Of a stretch of 64,000 nt of DNA, positions 52,201 to 63,344 are shown in pieces. Origin of the DNA: Nereocystis luetkeana (lineage: Eukaryota; Sar; Phaeophyceae; Laminariales; Laminariaceae); assembly GCA_031213475.1 (NCBI GenBank), contig JARUPZ010000035.1:653501-717500 (forward strand). The letters run 5' to 3'. The translations under genes and the position numbers were made by a program. Position 1 is the first letter of the stretch. The number at the start of each line of letters is the position of its first letter. Under the pieces are notes generated by a model, which was given only the letters and a program-made list of their open reading frames with translations, searched no databases and was not told the origin of the DNA.

Positions 52201-55200
52201 ACCTCACGGCGCTTCGCGCTTGGTGCAAGCTTTGTCTGCCTGGTCGGTGGAAACCCGACGTGCTCCGTCCCGGCATTGTAGGGATGCGAGAGTCTATGGT
52301 CATACGACTACGGCCATGCATGACAATGAGTACACCCCGTCCCCCCCACCAATTCATTCGACGCTGTCATCCACATGCAAGAAAGCCCGCCTCGCAAGCG
52401 CTTCTCAAGTGGGATGCAGCCCACCTTTCATGCGACTTGCTCGCCGAACACCTCACGGCGCGTCGCGCGTGGTGGGAGCAATGCTTATGCCTGGTCGATG
52501 AAAACCCGACGTGCTCCGCGCCAGCATTGTCGCGTGAGGGAGTCTTTGTTCGTACGACTACGGCCATGCATAGCAGTGAGTACACCCCCCCCCCCCCCCC
52601 CCACTGTCTCGCAAGGGATCGTGGTCAATGATCTAATTAATGCCTAAGGGCTGCTACGAAGAAGAAATGCCCCCCCCCCCCCCCCCCCGGCCAAGGCCAT
52701 GCATGCCATGAGTACACAACTCTCCCCCCGCCCCCACCCCGCGCTTGTTAAGTTAATATTAATTTCAGACCCTTACAGACTAACCTCATCCCCGCCCCCC
52801 CTACCCGCCCCCGCGTGTTTCCGCCCCGTATGCCACCGGTGTCCGCTTCGTTCCCTTGCCACTCCCACCCTCCCTCCCTCCCACCCTCCCTCCCTCCCTC
52901 CCTCACTCCCTCCCTCCCTCCCTCCCTCCCTCCCTCCATCCCTCCATCCCTTCCTCACCCCCTCCCTCCCTCCCTCCCTCCCTCCCTCCCTCCCTCCCTC
53001 CCTCCCTCCCTCCCTCCCTCCCTCCCTCCCTCCCTCCCTACCTCCCTCAGACAATTTTCTCGAGGCGCACGGAGTGCCTCACGATACCTTCCCGAGCCGT
53101 CTAGAGGACTACGAGAACCTCCCCGGAACCCAAGTCTGGTGCCAGATGCCTAACCCGGTGAGCGTGATGGGGGGTTGGGGGGGCGGGCGGAGGGGGTGGG
53201 GAGGGGGGGGGGTAAGGACAGAACCAACCTCGTTTCGGGTGGGACCCCGCTGATCTGAAGCGCCGACGCGGGCGGCAGCGACAGGGATACAGCGATCGAA
53301 CTTTTGTTCGAAGTCGTGACCTGGTCAGTGCTCCTGTGGTTTCGGAGACAAAAGAGGGATGAAACACTGGGTGTGAGACGGCCATGTACTTTTTTTTGTA
53401 GTCGCCGCGGGTGGTCTACTCTGTGCTACTAGGGGCCGTCGGTCTTTGCGCCGCGACTGCTCCGGTGGCCTTGCCTCTCGGGGATGACGGATCTTGCACC
53501 CTCTGAAGCAGGCGACGACGCGGCTCTTGAGTGTGCGTGGCTTGCTTCGGTTTCGTGGGTCGCGCCACGTCGCGTTGGACAAACTCCCCAAATCTAAAAC
53601 CAAACTGAACGACAAAGAGCGAAACAACTCCCCGAAAGACTCGCTTGTTGCATTGGTGTTTTTCGAAATTCACTCGAAACATGCCTCTGCTTGGTGGATC
53701 ACTTTTTAGACCAATGAGATGCGAAGTAAACCAAACGAAAGTAACCATCTTTTCGAGTTATGCGTACGTCATTACACCGAAAAAAAAAATCCTTGCTTCG
53801 TCCCTACGGGCCCTTCACCCCTCTAGTACCGCAGTCCCGTTTTGGGGACAAACCGGTCCAATTCGAAGTGATTTTTCCCCTAAACGGGACTGGGGTCCTA
53901 GAAGGGTTGAGTACTTTTAATTTTCCTTTATTTCTGGACATATTTGCCCCCCCCTCTCTTGCTGCCTCCGCAGGCCGGGTTGCGCACGCCCTGCCCCGCC
54001 GAGACGCTGTCGCCCGACTTCCTGACCGTCGCTAGCTGGACCGACGTGTACGCCGCGGACGCCCAGGTAGGAACACTATCATTTTATCTGATGGGTACTA
54101 CAGTAGTTTTAGTTTTTAGTCCTGTTTTTGGCGTGGCCCTTCGAGTGGAAATCCCGTTTTATAGGCGGCTTAGAGGTGCATATAGATAGTCGGGTGGAAG
54201 GGAGTGGGCGCGGGTGGGGGGGGGTAGGGAGAGGGGGGAGGGGAGGAGAGAGGGGCGGGGCGGGGGGGTTTACTCCTTATGATGTGGGGGGGGGGCAGTG
54301 AGGGGGAGGGGCGGGGGGGGAAGGGGATGCGCGCGCAACCGAGAGAGAGTTGCGTTACCGAGAAACCAATCCTGAGGCTGAGAGCAAAAATGTATCAATG
54401 GTGCTAATACTTGCGAGGTTTGTGTTCTACTCGTCTCGTTGTGGGCTTGAAGATGAAGTGAAGTGTCTGTCTCTGACTCACGCCCGTGTCTGATGCTGTG
54501 TTTTATCTTACAAAACGATCGCATGTTGCATGCATACCCGGGTATGTCATAGATGTCTTGTCTCAAACGGACACGAAAGTAGGCGGCGGGTACCGCGGCG
54601 GAAGGTCGTCTCGCTTAAGACAGTAATACGGGGGGCCATAGTAAATACCTGGTAGGACCAAATATTGTTAGTGAAAATAGCTAAATATGTAGGCTTTTGT
54701 GTACACCATAGGTCCTACCAGGTATTTAATATGGTCCCCCGTAATAGTCCATTCAGCTCTGCTGCCCGACGGATAGGAGAATAACTTTTGTTTTGCAGAG
54801 TATATGTCCTGGTGCTTCGTAGCATACGTATGAGAAAATAAGCCCCCCCCCCCTCCCCTGACACACTGCAGTGACTCGTCGAAACCCTCACGGCGCCGCA
54901 TGCTTGGTGCAAGCAATATCTTCCTGGTCGGTGAAAACCCGACGTGTCTCCGTCCCGGCATTGTAGGGATGCGAGGGCCTACGGTCATACAGCTACGGCC
55001 ATGCATGATGTCGAGTACGCCCGCCTGCATCGTGCGGCATGGTGTCAGAGCATGGCCAGAGTCGTTTCAACAGATAGAAGTGCCTATCCACGAACCGCAA
55101 CGTACGAGCAGGCAGGTCTACGTACGCACGTACCCATATAGCAATGGTTGTTTTTCGTTGTTATCTGTTTGGTCTTGTTTTTTGTTTTGTTTGTTTGACT

Positions 55201-57752
55201 TTTTTTTTTTCTTCGTTTTTTTGTCTGCATCGCCGCCTACCTTTTTACTACCTTCCCCTCCCCTCCCCTCCCCTCCCCTCCCCTCCCCCGTGTCTCTCCG
55301 CACCTCCCGGCATGCGTCCAGGTCGTCATCTTACAAGCATTCAACCACAATCCCATGAACTTCGTGAGGGAGAACGTCCAGCCCGAGGTGGCGGACGCTG
55401 TGGCGAGGCTGGACAACAACTTTGGCGACGATCATTTCGGGGTTTGCTCGGTAACTATGAATTTTTATACCTGGTATATTTTATCATTTTTTGCTCTTAT
55501 TTTGCTGCGTGACCTATGCGGGGGAACGGTCGAAGTTGAGGTCTAGAGCCGAGCCCTCTTCCCGTACGGAGGTTTTAGTTTTTTTTTTAGTCGCTGATGC
55601 TCCACTCCCCCCCCCCCCCCCCTCCCCCCCTCCCCCTCCTCCTCCCCCACCCCGCTTTCTCCTTTTCCTCCTCTCCCCCCCCTGCCCTACGACCATGCAT
55701 GACTTGAGTGCACCCTTCTCTCCCCGCCCCCTCTACGGTCATACGATTACGCCACGCCCATGCATGACTTAAGTACCCCCCCCTCCCCCCCCCCCTCCTC
55801 TATAGTTGTACGACTACGGCCATGCATGAGATCGAGTACATATCTCCTACCGAGTACCCCCCCCCCCTCCCCGCCCCCCCCCCCGCTTCCCCCACCCCTT
55901 CCCCTTCTCCCCCAACCCCCACCCCACCCCGCCATCCCCGCCCTCCTCTCCCTTTTTCTCCCCCTTCCCCTGCTGTTCTATCTTCCCACCCCCGCCACTC
56001 GCCATCTCCCCGTCGCGCTCCTCCTCCTCCTCCTCCTCCTCCTTCTCCTCCTGCTCTCTTGCCTTCTAGCTTCGCTTTTTGTTCAAGCCTAAGCCGGAGT
56101 TTAGCGAGCATTACTGTGAGGAGCGGTCGACCGTGTTGGTGAGAGATCAAACTGTAGCTGCATTAGGGTGGGCTGGTGTTGCATGGTGTCCCCTCTCCCC
56201 TCTTGCGGCGTTTATGGCTTGTAGCAAGTGTCTCCTTCATCAATCAGTACCCGGCAGGCGCTATTAATAGTCGCCTGCCTGGCTGATGAATACCTGGTCT
56301 ATCTCGCCGCTTCATTGTAGAAGGCATCCGGCAAGCAAGCAGCCAACGCAAGAAGCAATATTACGGGGGACCATAGTTAATAGGACCAAATATTGTTAGT
56401 AAAAATGATTAAATATATAGGTGTTCATGTATACCATAGGTCCTATTAACTATGGCCCCCCGTCATACCCGTATAGCAGTAGGCGGTCCCTAGGCCCACG
56501 ACCCGCCCCTTGAAGAGAGCAGGACATGGAGATAAAATGACACCACGCTCCTCAAAGAGATCAGACTGGCAAAAAATGACTACGTACCAGGTTCGTCTTG
56601 ATTGTGGGATAATATAAAGGATTTCTGTACGCACGAATTCGATGAAAACGTTTTGTTGTTGTTGTTGTTGTTGGTTTTTCTTTCTTTCACGTGCTGTTCC
56701 CCCCCTGTCTGGGTGTCGAAAACAAACGTAGGTTGTCGATATACATAGATTTTTTTAGTACCCCTGATTGCATCGTCAAATTGGTGTTGGCTGTCGTGTT
56801 CTGAATATATTTTCGTGTTAATGGAAGATATTGTTGCTTTTCCCAATTTATAGATAACAGTAATTTCCAATTTATGGACAGCCTCCGAAACCAATTTTCG
56901 CTGTTTTTTGGTGCGTCAGATGTACCTGATACAGTAATTGGTGGTGCGGACTTTCCTAAGGGGATACATTGAAAGGAGACGCCCCCTGCACCCCCCCCCC
57001 CGTTCCCGCCCCCCCCTCCGTTCCCCTCCCCCGCCCTTCCCCTCCTCCTGCTCCCCCCCCCCCCCCCCCTTCCCCTCCGCTCCCTTTCTCCCTCCATCCC
57101 TCCCTCCCTCCTTCCATTCCTCCCTTCCCCCCCCCCCCCCCTCCCCCTCCCCCTCTCTACCCCTACGTCGCCATGATTTTGATTTTGATTTGCTTCGTTT
57201 GGATTTAATTTGATTTGGTCTGGTTCGGTTTTTGTTTTTGTTTGTTTGTTTGCTTTTCTTGTTTTCTTTTTCGCAGGACGGAAAATTCGCGAGCGTTTCG
57301 TTGCACGTGCGCACCGGGGACAGCCGGGACTACCACCCCGAGTGGTACGAAACGCTTCCCAAGGTGATTTTGGCGATATTCAGCGTTCGAGATTTATACT
57401 TTTTAGGTATTCTCAGAACCAGTACAAGCATGGTTTGCGTTATTGTGGTATACACGAAGCGATTCGCACATTTTTTTTTTCTTCACGATTTCGAAAGTGT
57501 TGCATGTGTGTGAGGGTGTTTTTGTTTTGTGTGAAACAACAACAGCGCTAGCTACTAATAGGGGGGGGCATATTAAGTAGGACCTACGGTACAAACAAAA
57601 ACCTACATATTTCGCTCTTTTTACTAACAATATTTGGTCATGTTTACTATGGTCCCCCGTAATACTACCCAGAGAGGTACGGCGGTGGTAGGTGCCTTGT
57701 GCTTGTACAGTTTCTTACTCTTGTCCGCACAGCACAATGGTTTGTCTCTTTT

Positions 57753-57799
<47 letters not shown>

Positions 57800-60700
57800 T
57801 GGTGTTTTTCCAACAGGGGATAAATGACGCAGTCGATACCAATCTACAACAGCATTCCCTCTCTCTACAAAAATATAAATAGATTATATCGTCCTCACGC
57901 AATTTCTCATTTTATAATTTAATCACGGAACAACAGCAGTCTTTTTATTTCTGCGTGTTGCGATCTGTTTTCGAAGCTGCGCTTCGTGTGAATTATTGTA
58001 AATAGATACATGCGCAGGTTGAGTACAAGTACCCCCGTGTACCAGGATACCAGTACACGTTTTTGCATTTGTTTGTGCTTGTCGTGGGCGATTTTTGTTC
58101 CTTTTTTTGGTCGTGTAATACGGAATACCTAAGTTACAGTATTCCGGGGAGCCATAGTAAATAGGACTTACGTGTAACACTAAAACCTTTATATTTACCT
58201 ATTTTTACTAACAATATTTGGTCCTATTAACTATGGTCCCCCGTAATAGTAGCACCGGGTCCCATGTACAAAATAATTTCATGGAATGACGGGGTATTAT
58301 TAAATAATATGAATACCCAACGATCCTTACATTTCCGGACAGAGTGGAACGAAGTTGCTTCCTGGTGTTTTTTTTCTTTGCTTCCTGGTTTGGTGTTGCT
58401 CTTCCCCCCCCCCCCCCCTCCAGGAGTTTTGAAGCAAGTTTTAACATTCTTCGCGCCTTCTCTCCCCCCCCCCTCCCCCCCCCTCCCGCTTGTCACCTCG
58501 GTGTGCATGCATGCATCCCTCTTCGAACCTTGGAAACCCCTAAAATGTGAAATGTACTTGTGGGGGCGGCGGCGGCGGTGGTGTTGCTGATGCCGGTGGA
58601 AGGACGTGGAGAATTTTGCTGCGTGCGCCAAGGGTTTCGACGAGGCGCTCTCGGCATTGGCCGCGCACTCGACGGGTAAGGCAGTCGTCGCGATAGAACC
58701 GTTGTTGTTGTTGTTTTTGTTGTTGTTGTGGTTGTTGTTGTGGTTATTGTTGTGGTTGTTGTTGTGGTCGTTGTTGTGGTTGTTGTTGTTGTTGTTCTCA
58801 TACTACGTCATCGCCACGACGCGGTCCGTGGTCACGAGAAAATGCCGGAGCTCTACAGAGGAAGACCCGGAAAGAAACATTTATGTACGGGGGGGGGGCG
58901 TAGTAAACAGGATCTACGGCACAGACGAAAAACCTATATATTTCTCTATTTTTAACTCACGATGTTTGGTCCTATTTACTACCTGGTACAGGGTATGGTC
59001 CCCCGTGAATGGAACAAGAAAAACAAAGTCGGCTGGACAAGCACGATGCTTTCCTTTGCAGATCGACTGTTGGTTGCGTGTTTTAATATGACGACTTCTG
59101 CCGGGTCGTGTGTGGCCGGAGCCATGCCGTGTGTTGTGAGAGCGTCTCGTGTTGTGGAACCGTTGTGTGTTATAGGGACCGTTGGGTGTTGTTTAGGACC
59201 GTTGGGGTGCTGCAGGGACCGCTGGGTTTGGTAGAGACCGAAGGGTGTTTGTTGTGTTTCAACCGTTGCCGTCTGTCGGCTCGATATCGTGTTCCTTTTC
59301 TTTTTTGTCTCCAACTTGTTTCTGTTCGTGGCCCTGTTTTTTGTTTTTGCTACCTGTACTGCTACAGTTATGTACGAAGCATGAAGAAAAAAAAAAGAAA
59401 AAAGAAGGAAACAATCAGCTGTGAGAAAGATCGAAGATTTCGTCGAAACTCGTTTTCGCAAGCTGTGTGAGATACTCCGATCGCGCCTACTACTGTGTGG
59501 TGGCTCGTGGTCTTGATTTTCGTAGTGTGGTTGGTATGTTTCCTTTTTTCTTGTGGTGTACCTGGTATGGCGTTTTTTTTTTCACCGTTCCCTCGTCTTG
59601 CGCGCCTGAACCCCTTTAGAACCGCAGTCCTGTTTTGGGCACAAACTACTTGAAATTTGACTGGTTTGTCCCCAAAACGGAACTGCGGTTCTAAAAGGGT
59701 TAAAGATAGAGCTCACACACGCACACGCGCGCGCGTAGCAGGCACGAGCGAAACTTATTATATCGCACACCGTACAGATCACAGATCACATTGACCGCAT
59801 AGATCTCAAGAGGTGCTATACAATAGATCTTATGTTTGCCGTTAGGAGATGCTGTGGAGGAGCCGCATCATACAGGTCCTCGTCGTCCGCCCAAACGCTT
59901 TACCTCGCGCGCGTACCAAGTACCTGGTATGCGAAGTATAGATCGGGCGCACAGAACATGACTCGTGATTTTTTGTTGTTGTCGCTGCCTCGATATTGTC
60001 TGTGGACCATGCATGAATTGGCGATCTGGTCTACCACTGTACCTGACAGGTGCGCCTGTCTTCCACCGTACCTGTGCGTGGCATGTACGTGTGTAGGATG
60101 AGCCGCCCCGGTCCCGACTCCAAAGGGAGAGACGAGCGTGCCCTCTTTTTTTTTTTCTTTTTTTTTTTTTAATGCCCCGAGAGGACTATAACCAACCGGA
60201 GTGAAAAGAGGAAAACAAGACAAAAAACTCAATACACCACCGACATCGAACACACTATATATTTCCCCCCCTCCCTCCCCCACCCACCCCCCTGCCCCCT
60301 CCCGCCTGTCCCTCCCTCCGTCCCTCCCCTCCCCTCCTCTTCCCCCGGCCCCGCCCCTTCCACGCCACCCCCTTCCACTTCTCCGCCCCCCTCCTCCCCC
60401 CCCCTCTCCCCTCCCCTCCCCCTCTCCCCCCCCCCTTCCCCCCCGCCCCTTCCACACCACCCCCTCCCACTTCCCCGCTCCCCTCCCCTCCCCTCCCCTC
60501 CCTACGTGCCCATTGTGTCTACTCTTATGTTTGCTTTCTTCTGGTGATCCGGTGCATATCGGTGTGAAGATCCGGATTTTGATCTCGTAGAGGGCATGGA
60601 GACCGTCTGGCTTCTCGGAACCGACAGCGAAGCAGTCATCGACCTACTCAACCAGGTCTGCTGGGTGGTTTCTTGTTCTTGTGCTTTTTTGTTTTGTTTT

Positions 60701-62585
60701 TTGTTCCTTGTGGGTGTGTGTGATTTTTTTTTTCCCTCGCTTGTCAGCGTCAAATCATTTTTTTTTTTGTTTCAACTCACAGCTGACGTATTTCACATTT
60801 TTATCAAATATATACCAGGTATATATATATGCAGTAGTTCGAAGTAGAAACGTAGGAATCGTGTGTCCTGTGCGGTGCAACACATGTCGGTCCCTGCTCC
60901 TTTGATGTCGTTTTTACGATTTCGTCATGGAGAAAGCTCTTAACTTCCATGTATGCGGTGCAACACGTTGCGGTTCCCGCCCCTTTGATAATCAAGTTCA
61001 CGGGTCTCGGGTCTCACGTATGTAGACCGAACGCAACTCGTGTGCGGTGCGACACCTGCCTGTTCCCGCTCTTGATATGTCCTCCACGGTTTCCTGTCGA
61101 GCAGCCTCAAATCTCGCGTGCGGCGCGATTCCTGCCGGTTCCTGCCCTTGATATCATGTGCATGGGTCTTTTGTACGTGGGTCAAACACAACTCGTATGC
61201 GGCGCGAATCCTGCCGGTTCCCACCCTTAACATCATCTCCACGGTTTCCTGTACAACAACCACAAATCTCGTGTGCGGCGAGAATCCTGCCGGTTCCCGC
61301 CCTTAATATCATGTGCAGGGTCTCTTGTATGTGGGTCAAACACACCTCGTATGCGGTACAACACCTGCCGGTTCCCGCCCTTAATATCATGTGCAGGGTC
61401 TCTTGTATGTGGGTCAAACACACCTCGTATGCGGTACAACACCTGCCGGTTCCCACACTTGATATCATCTCCACGGTTTCCTGTAGAGCAACAACAAATC
61501 TCGTGTGAGGCGAGAATCCTGCCGGTTCCCGCCCTTGATATAGTTTATAGTTTTGTGGTTCGCCAGGTATTGTTCACTGTATAGAAACGATGAAACGATA
61601 CATCGTGTGCGGTGTAACACCTGCCGATTCCCGCCTTTGGGGTCTCATTTTTTTTATCAAGATTTCCGATTTCTTTTGTTTTTTTAGAACTCACAGATTA
61701 ACCAGAGCTCGTATAGTATGCGGTGCAACACCTGCCGGTTCCCGCCCTCAATAGAGTTTCATGGTTTGTTATCAAAGATGTCAGGAGACGTGTCAAGCAA
61801 GGCAAAGCGTGCGCTGTTGAGAGTGTGGGGCCGAGTGTTCCACACTAAAACCTAGTAGTTTAGTGTCAGTCATGGCATGTATGTCAAGGCATGTATGTCA
61901 AGGCGAAGTTGCTGTCTGTCAAGGGGTGAGAATTCAGTCTCCTGACATATTTGTTTCTTATTGAGCGAACGTAGCTGGTTTGATACGCGGCGCAATAAAT
62001 GCCGCTTCCCAGCCTTGATCTCATTTATAGGTTATTGTAAGAGAAGTACACGTCGTGTGCGGTGCAACACCTGCCGGTTCAATCCCTATAAATCTTTCGT
62101 GGTTTGTCATCTACGAAACGTTTACAAGGCATCGTACATCATGTGTCACATGTCGTACGCGGTGCAACACCCTCCGATTCCCGTCCATGATATATACCTG
62201 GTACTGTATAGGTTCATTGTTCATGTCGTGTAGCGATGCTGCATACCGTTGTTGCGCTGCTACCACCCGCCGGTTCCCGTTATTGATGTCATTTTAGCGT
62301 TAATTCCGTGCAATGCTCCATGCTGCTGCTGCTGCTGTTGCTACTGCTTCTGCTGCTGCCGCCGCCGCTGCCGCTGGTCCCGTTCCTGCTGCTGCTGCCC
62401 TCTCCTTGTCTCTCTCTCTCTCTTTCTCGCTCTGCTGGCAGGGCAACCACACGGTGGGTTTCGGCGGAAAGGTGGCGTTCGTAGAGGGGGGCGAGGAACA
62501 CCGCACCCACAGCGGCTCCAAGGGAGGGCTGGCTTCCAACAACGCCGGGCCCCTGATCGACATCGCCCTCCTCTCAGAAGCACCG
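48812..62585 (+). CDS. Putative fucosyltransferase-superfamily glycosyltransferase, 3' incomplete
   Basis: Exons: 48812-49917, 50807-50964, 53051-53157, 53974-54066, 55322-55450, 56070-56138, 57277-57363, 58603-58675, 60570-60655 and 62442-62585, with matching phases (2, 1, 0, 0, 0, 0, 0, 1, 0, 0). The first exon is Gly/Ala/Glu-rich and ends TRYAALHRDITQGKAEQ. Exon 2 has YLVYRPYLVCGMGNRFNGFQ followed by ALGLAMITDRALLVDW, the N-terminal G-x-GNR...A-L-x-T-x-RALLVD motif of fucosyltransferases. Exon 7 carries SLHVRTGDS, fitting the HxRxGD donor-site motif of this superfamily (GT11/GT23/GT37 type). Later exons give VWLLGTDSEAVIDLL and NAGPLIDIALLSEAP, the usual C-terminal pattern. The exact GT family is not settled. 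The last C-terminal block was not found before position 64000. In a brown alga such an enzyme could serve fucan or N-glycan fucosylation; this is inference. Weakest borders: donor 50964 and acceptor 58603. Confidence 0.72.
50190..50800 (+). repeat. CCCAT/TCCCA minisatellite in two blocks
   Basis: Blocks 50190-50310 and 50400-50800 of CCCATCCCAT-type repeats, interrupted by two copies of GTACGCTCAGAGTA ... CAACTGCCACAATTTT. They give the pyrimidine-rich run before exon 50807. Confidence 0.85.
50936..51185 (+). repeat. Two diverged tandem units of about 125 bp
   Basis: GGCGC(A/G)CAA(A/G)T and AAGGTGCGGCG(C/T)AATA, then CCGTTTGG-type and AAGGC(C/A)CCGGGGG blocks occur at 50948-51000 and 51071-51130. 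The first unit overlaps the proposed donor at 50964. Confidence 0.6.
51725..51830 (+). mobile_element. Family A element, first of a tandem pair
   Basis: TTACGGGGGACCATAGTAAA ... TGTGGTCCCCCGTAA; separated by TA from the next copy. Confidence 0.8.
51833..51944 (-). mobile_element. Family A element, second of a tandem pair, opposite core orientation
   Basis: TCACGGGGGAGCATATTTTA ... CTATAGTCCCCCGTAA. Carries a CCTGGTAGG variant in the left arm. Confidence 0.8.
51985..52345 (+). repeat. Family C repeat, partial
   Basis: Begins in the GAAGCCAATCGTATCACGTA block and runs to GCCATGCATGACAATGAGTA and a C-rich end. Intron of the glycosyltransferase gene. Confidence 0.75.
52346..52603 (+). repeat. 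Family C repeat, diverged second copy
   Basis: Tandem after the previous copy: GACGCTGTCATCCACATGCA to GCCATGCATAGCAGTGAGTA plus a C-run. Confidence 0.7.
52868..53047 (+). repeat. (TCCC)n microsatellite abutting an acceptor
   Basis: About 40 TCCC units with a few breaks, ending CTACCTCCCTCAG at the acceptor of exon 53051. Confidence 0.9.
53815..53908 (+). mobile_element. Family B element
   Basis: CACCCCTCTAGTACCGCAGT ... GGGACTGGGGTCCTAGAAGG. In the intron before exon 53974. Confidence 0.8.
54626..54744 (+). mobile_element. Family A element with TACCTGGTA in both arms
   Basis: Left arm TAAATACCTGGTAGGACCAA, right arm GGTCCTACCAGGTATTTAAT; ends GTCCCCCGTAA. The extra bases are symmetrical. 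Confidence 0.85.
54878..55022 (+). repeat. Family C repeat, 3' fragment
   Basis: GAAACCCTCACGGCGCCGCA to GGCCATGCATGATGTCGAGT. Confidence 0.65.
55684..55870 (+). repeat. Three family C terminal modules in a row
   Basis: CTACGACCATGCATGACTTG, then CCATGCATGACTTAAGTACC, then GGCCATGCATGAGATCGAGT with GAGTACC, each followed by C-rich sequence. They lie about 200 bp before exon 56070. Confidence 0.65.
56361..56465 (+). mobile_element. Family A element
   Basis: TTACGGGGGACCATAGTTAA ... CTATGGCCCCCCGTCA. Confidence 0.8.
57557..57662 (-). mobile_element. Family A element, inverted core
   Basis: AATAGGGGGGGGCATATTAA ... ACTATGGTCCCCCGTAA. Confidence 0.75.
57754..57796 (+). repeat. (CT)n microsatellite
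   Basis: CT dinucleotides, about 20 units, inside the intron after exon 57277-57363. Confidence 0.9.
58142..58246 (-). mobile_element. Family A element, inverted core
   Basis: TTCCGGGGAGCCATAGTAAA ... CTATGGTCCCCCGTAA. Confidence 0.8.
58700..58797 (+). repeat. (GTT)n/(GTG) tract
   Basis: GTTGTTGTGGTT repeats just after donor 58675. Confidence 0.85.
58886..59008 (-). mobile_element. Family A element, inverted core
   Basis: TACGGGGGGGGGGCGTAGTA ... ATGGTCCCCCGTGA. TACCTGGTACAGG is present in the right arm only. Confidence 0.75.
59609..59702 (+). mobile_element. Family B element
   Basis: AACCCCTTTAGAACCGCAGT ... GAACTGCGGTTCTAAAAGGG. Confidence 0.8.
60860..62285 (+). repeat. Long-unit minisatellite in a glycosyltransferase intron
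   Basis: At least 14 copies of TGCGGTGCAACACCTGCCGG followed by TTCCCGCCCTTGATATCAT. Spacing is about 60-90 bp; two 78-bp units at 61330-61485 are nearly identical. Confidence 0.85.
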
Positions 62586-62909
62586 GTAAGAAGAGGTGCT
62601 GTATAGTTGACGGGTCTTTTTCTTTTTGGACGCGTCAAGGGCCTCTTTCGGCCTTATTGTACTGGTTTTAGTGCGGGTCGGCGGCCAGCCAAGGGGTCAA
62701 ACGGCGGTCGCCTACATATAACTCGCAAAAAGGCCTCTTGTGCTGTTTTTTTTCCAAAGCGTACACGTACGAGGGTGTTTGTTCCATTGTAATTTGCATT
62801 TTGCCAAAAGGAGGGGGGGCTTGAATATTTAAGCATGTAGCTGTGTGTGCCGTTTACCGGACTTTCTTTGGTTTGTGTTCGTGCTGCTGCCTCGCTTTTT
62901 TTGCTCTTA

Positions 62910-63016
62910 TTACGCGGGACCATAGAAAAATAGGACCAAAATATTGTTAGTAAAAATAGGGAAATATATAGGTTTTTGTGTACCGTAGGTCTTATTTACT
63001 GTGCCCCCCCCCCGTA
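62910..63016 (+). mobile_element. Family A element
   Basis: TTACGCGGGACCATAGAAAA ... ACTGTGCCCCCCCCCCGTAG. Confidence 0.75.
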
Positions 63017-63344
63017 GCAGCAACCTTTCGTCTTCGAAACGGCCATTACCTCAGCTTTTTGTGGAGCTACAGTGTTACTGCCGTGTATTTCGTGTAGGTA
63101 TCGTAGTTCGGGCCTCGTACAGTAGTCGTTTTGCTGGTGAGTGGAGAAAACAGCAGACCGGTATTTTTGGAGTCGCCTACTCGTATAACGCCTCTTTTTT
63201 GTTTCCCGCAATATACCAGTGTTCGTGTGGGGAGCGGTCAGGTGAGGGGTGGAACCGCGGTCTCCGTCCCCTTTGTTGTAGCTTATTTGTCGGTGAGACG
63301 CGTTGGCTTAAGGGGGGGCGGGAAGGAGTTTGGAGAGGAAGGGG

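Noticed and set aside
52700-53253. 184-codon ORF rich in Pro/Ser
   Set aside because: Its first two thirds are the TCCC microsatellite; only the last part (from 53051) is coding, as an exon of the glycosyltransferase.
60860-61590. CRISPR-like regular repeats
   Set aside because: Repeats are long, degenerate, without unique spacers, and lie inside a eukaryotic intron.
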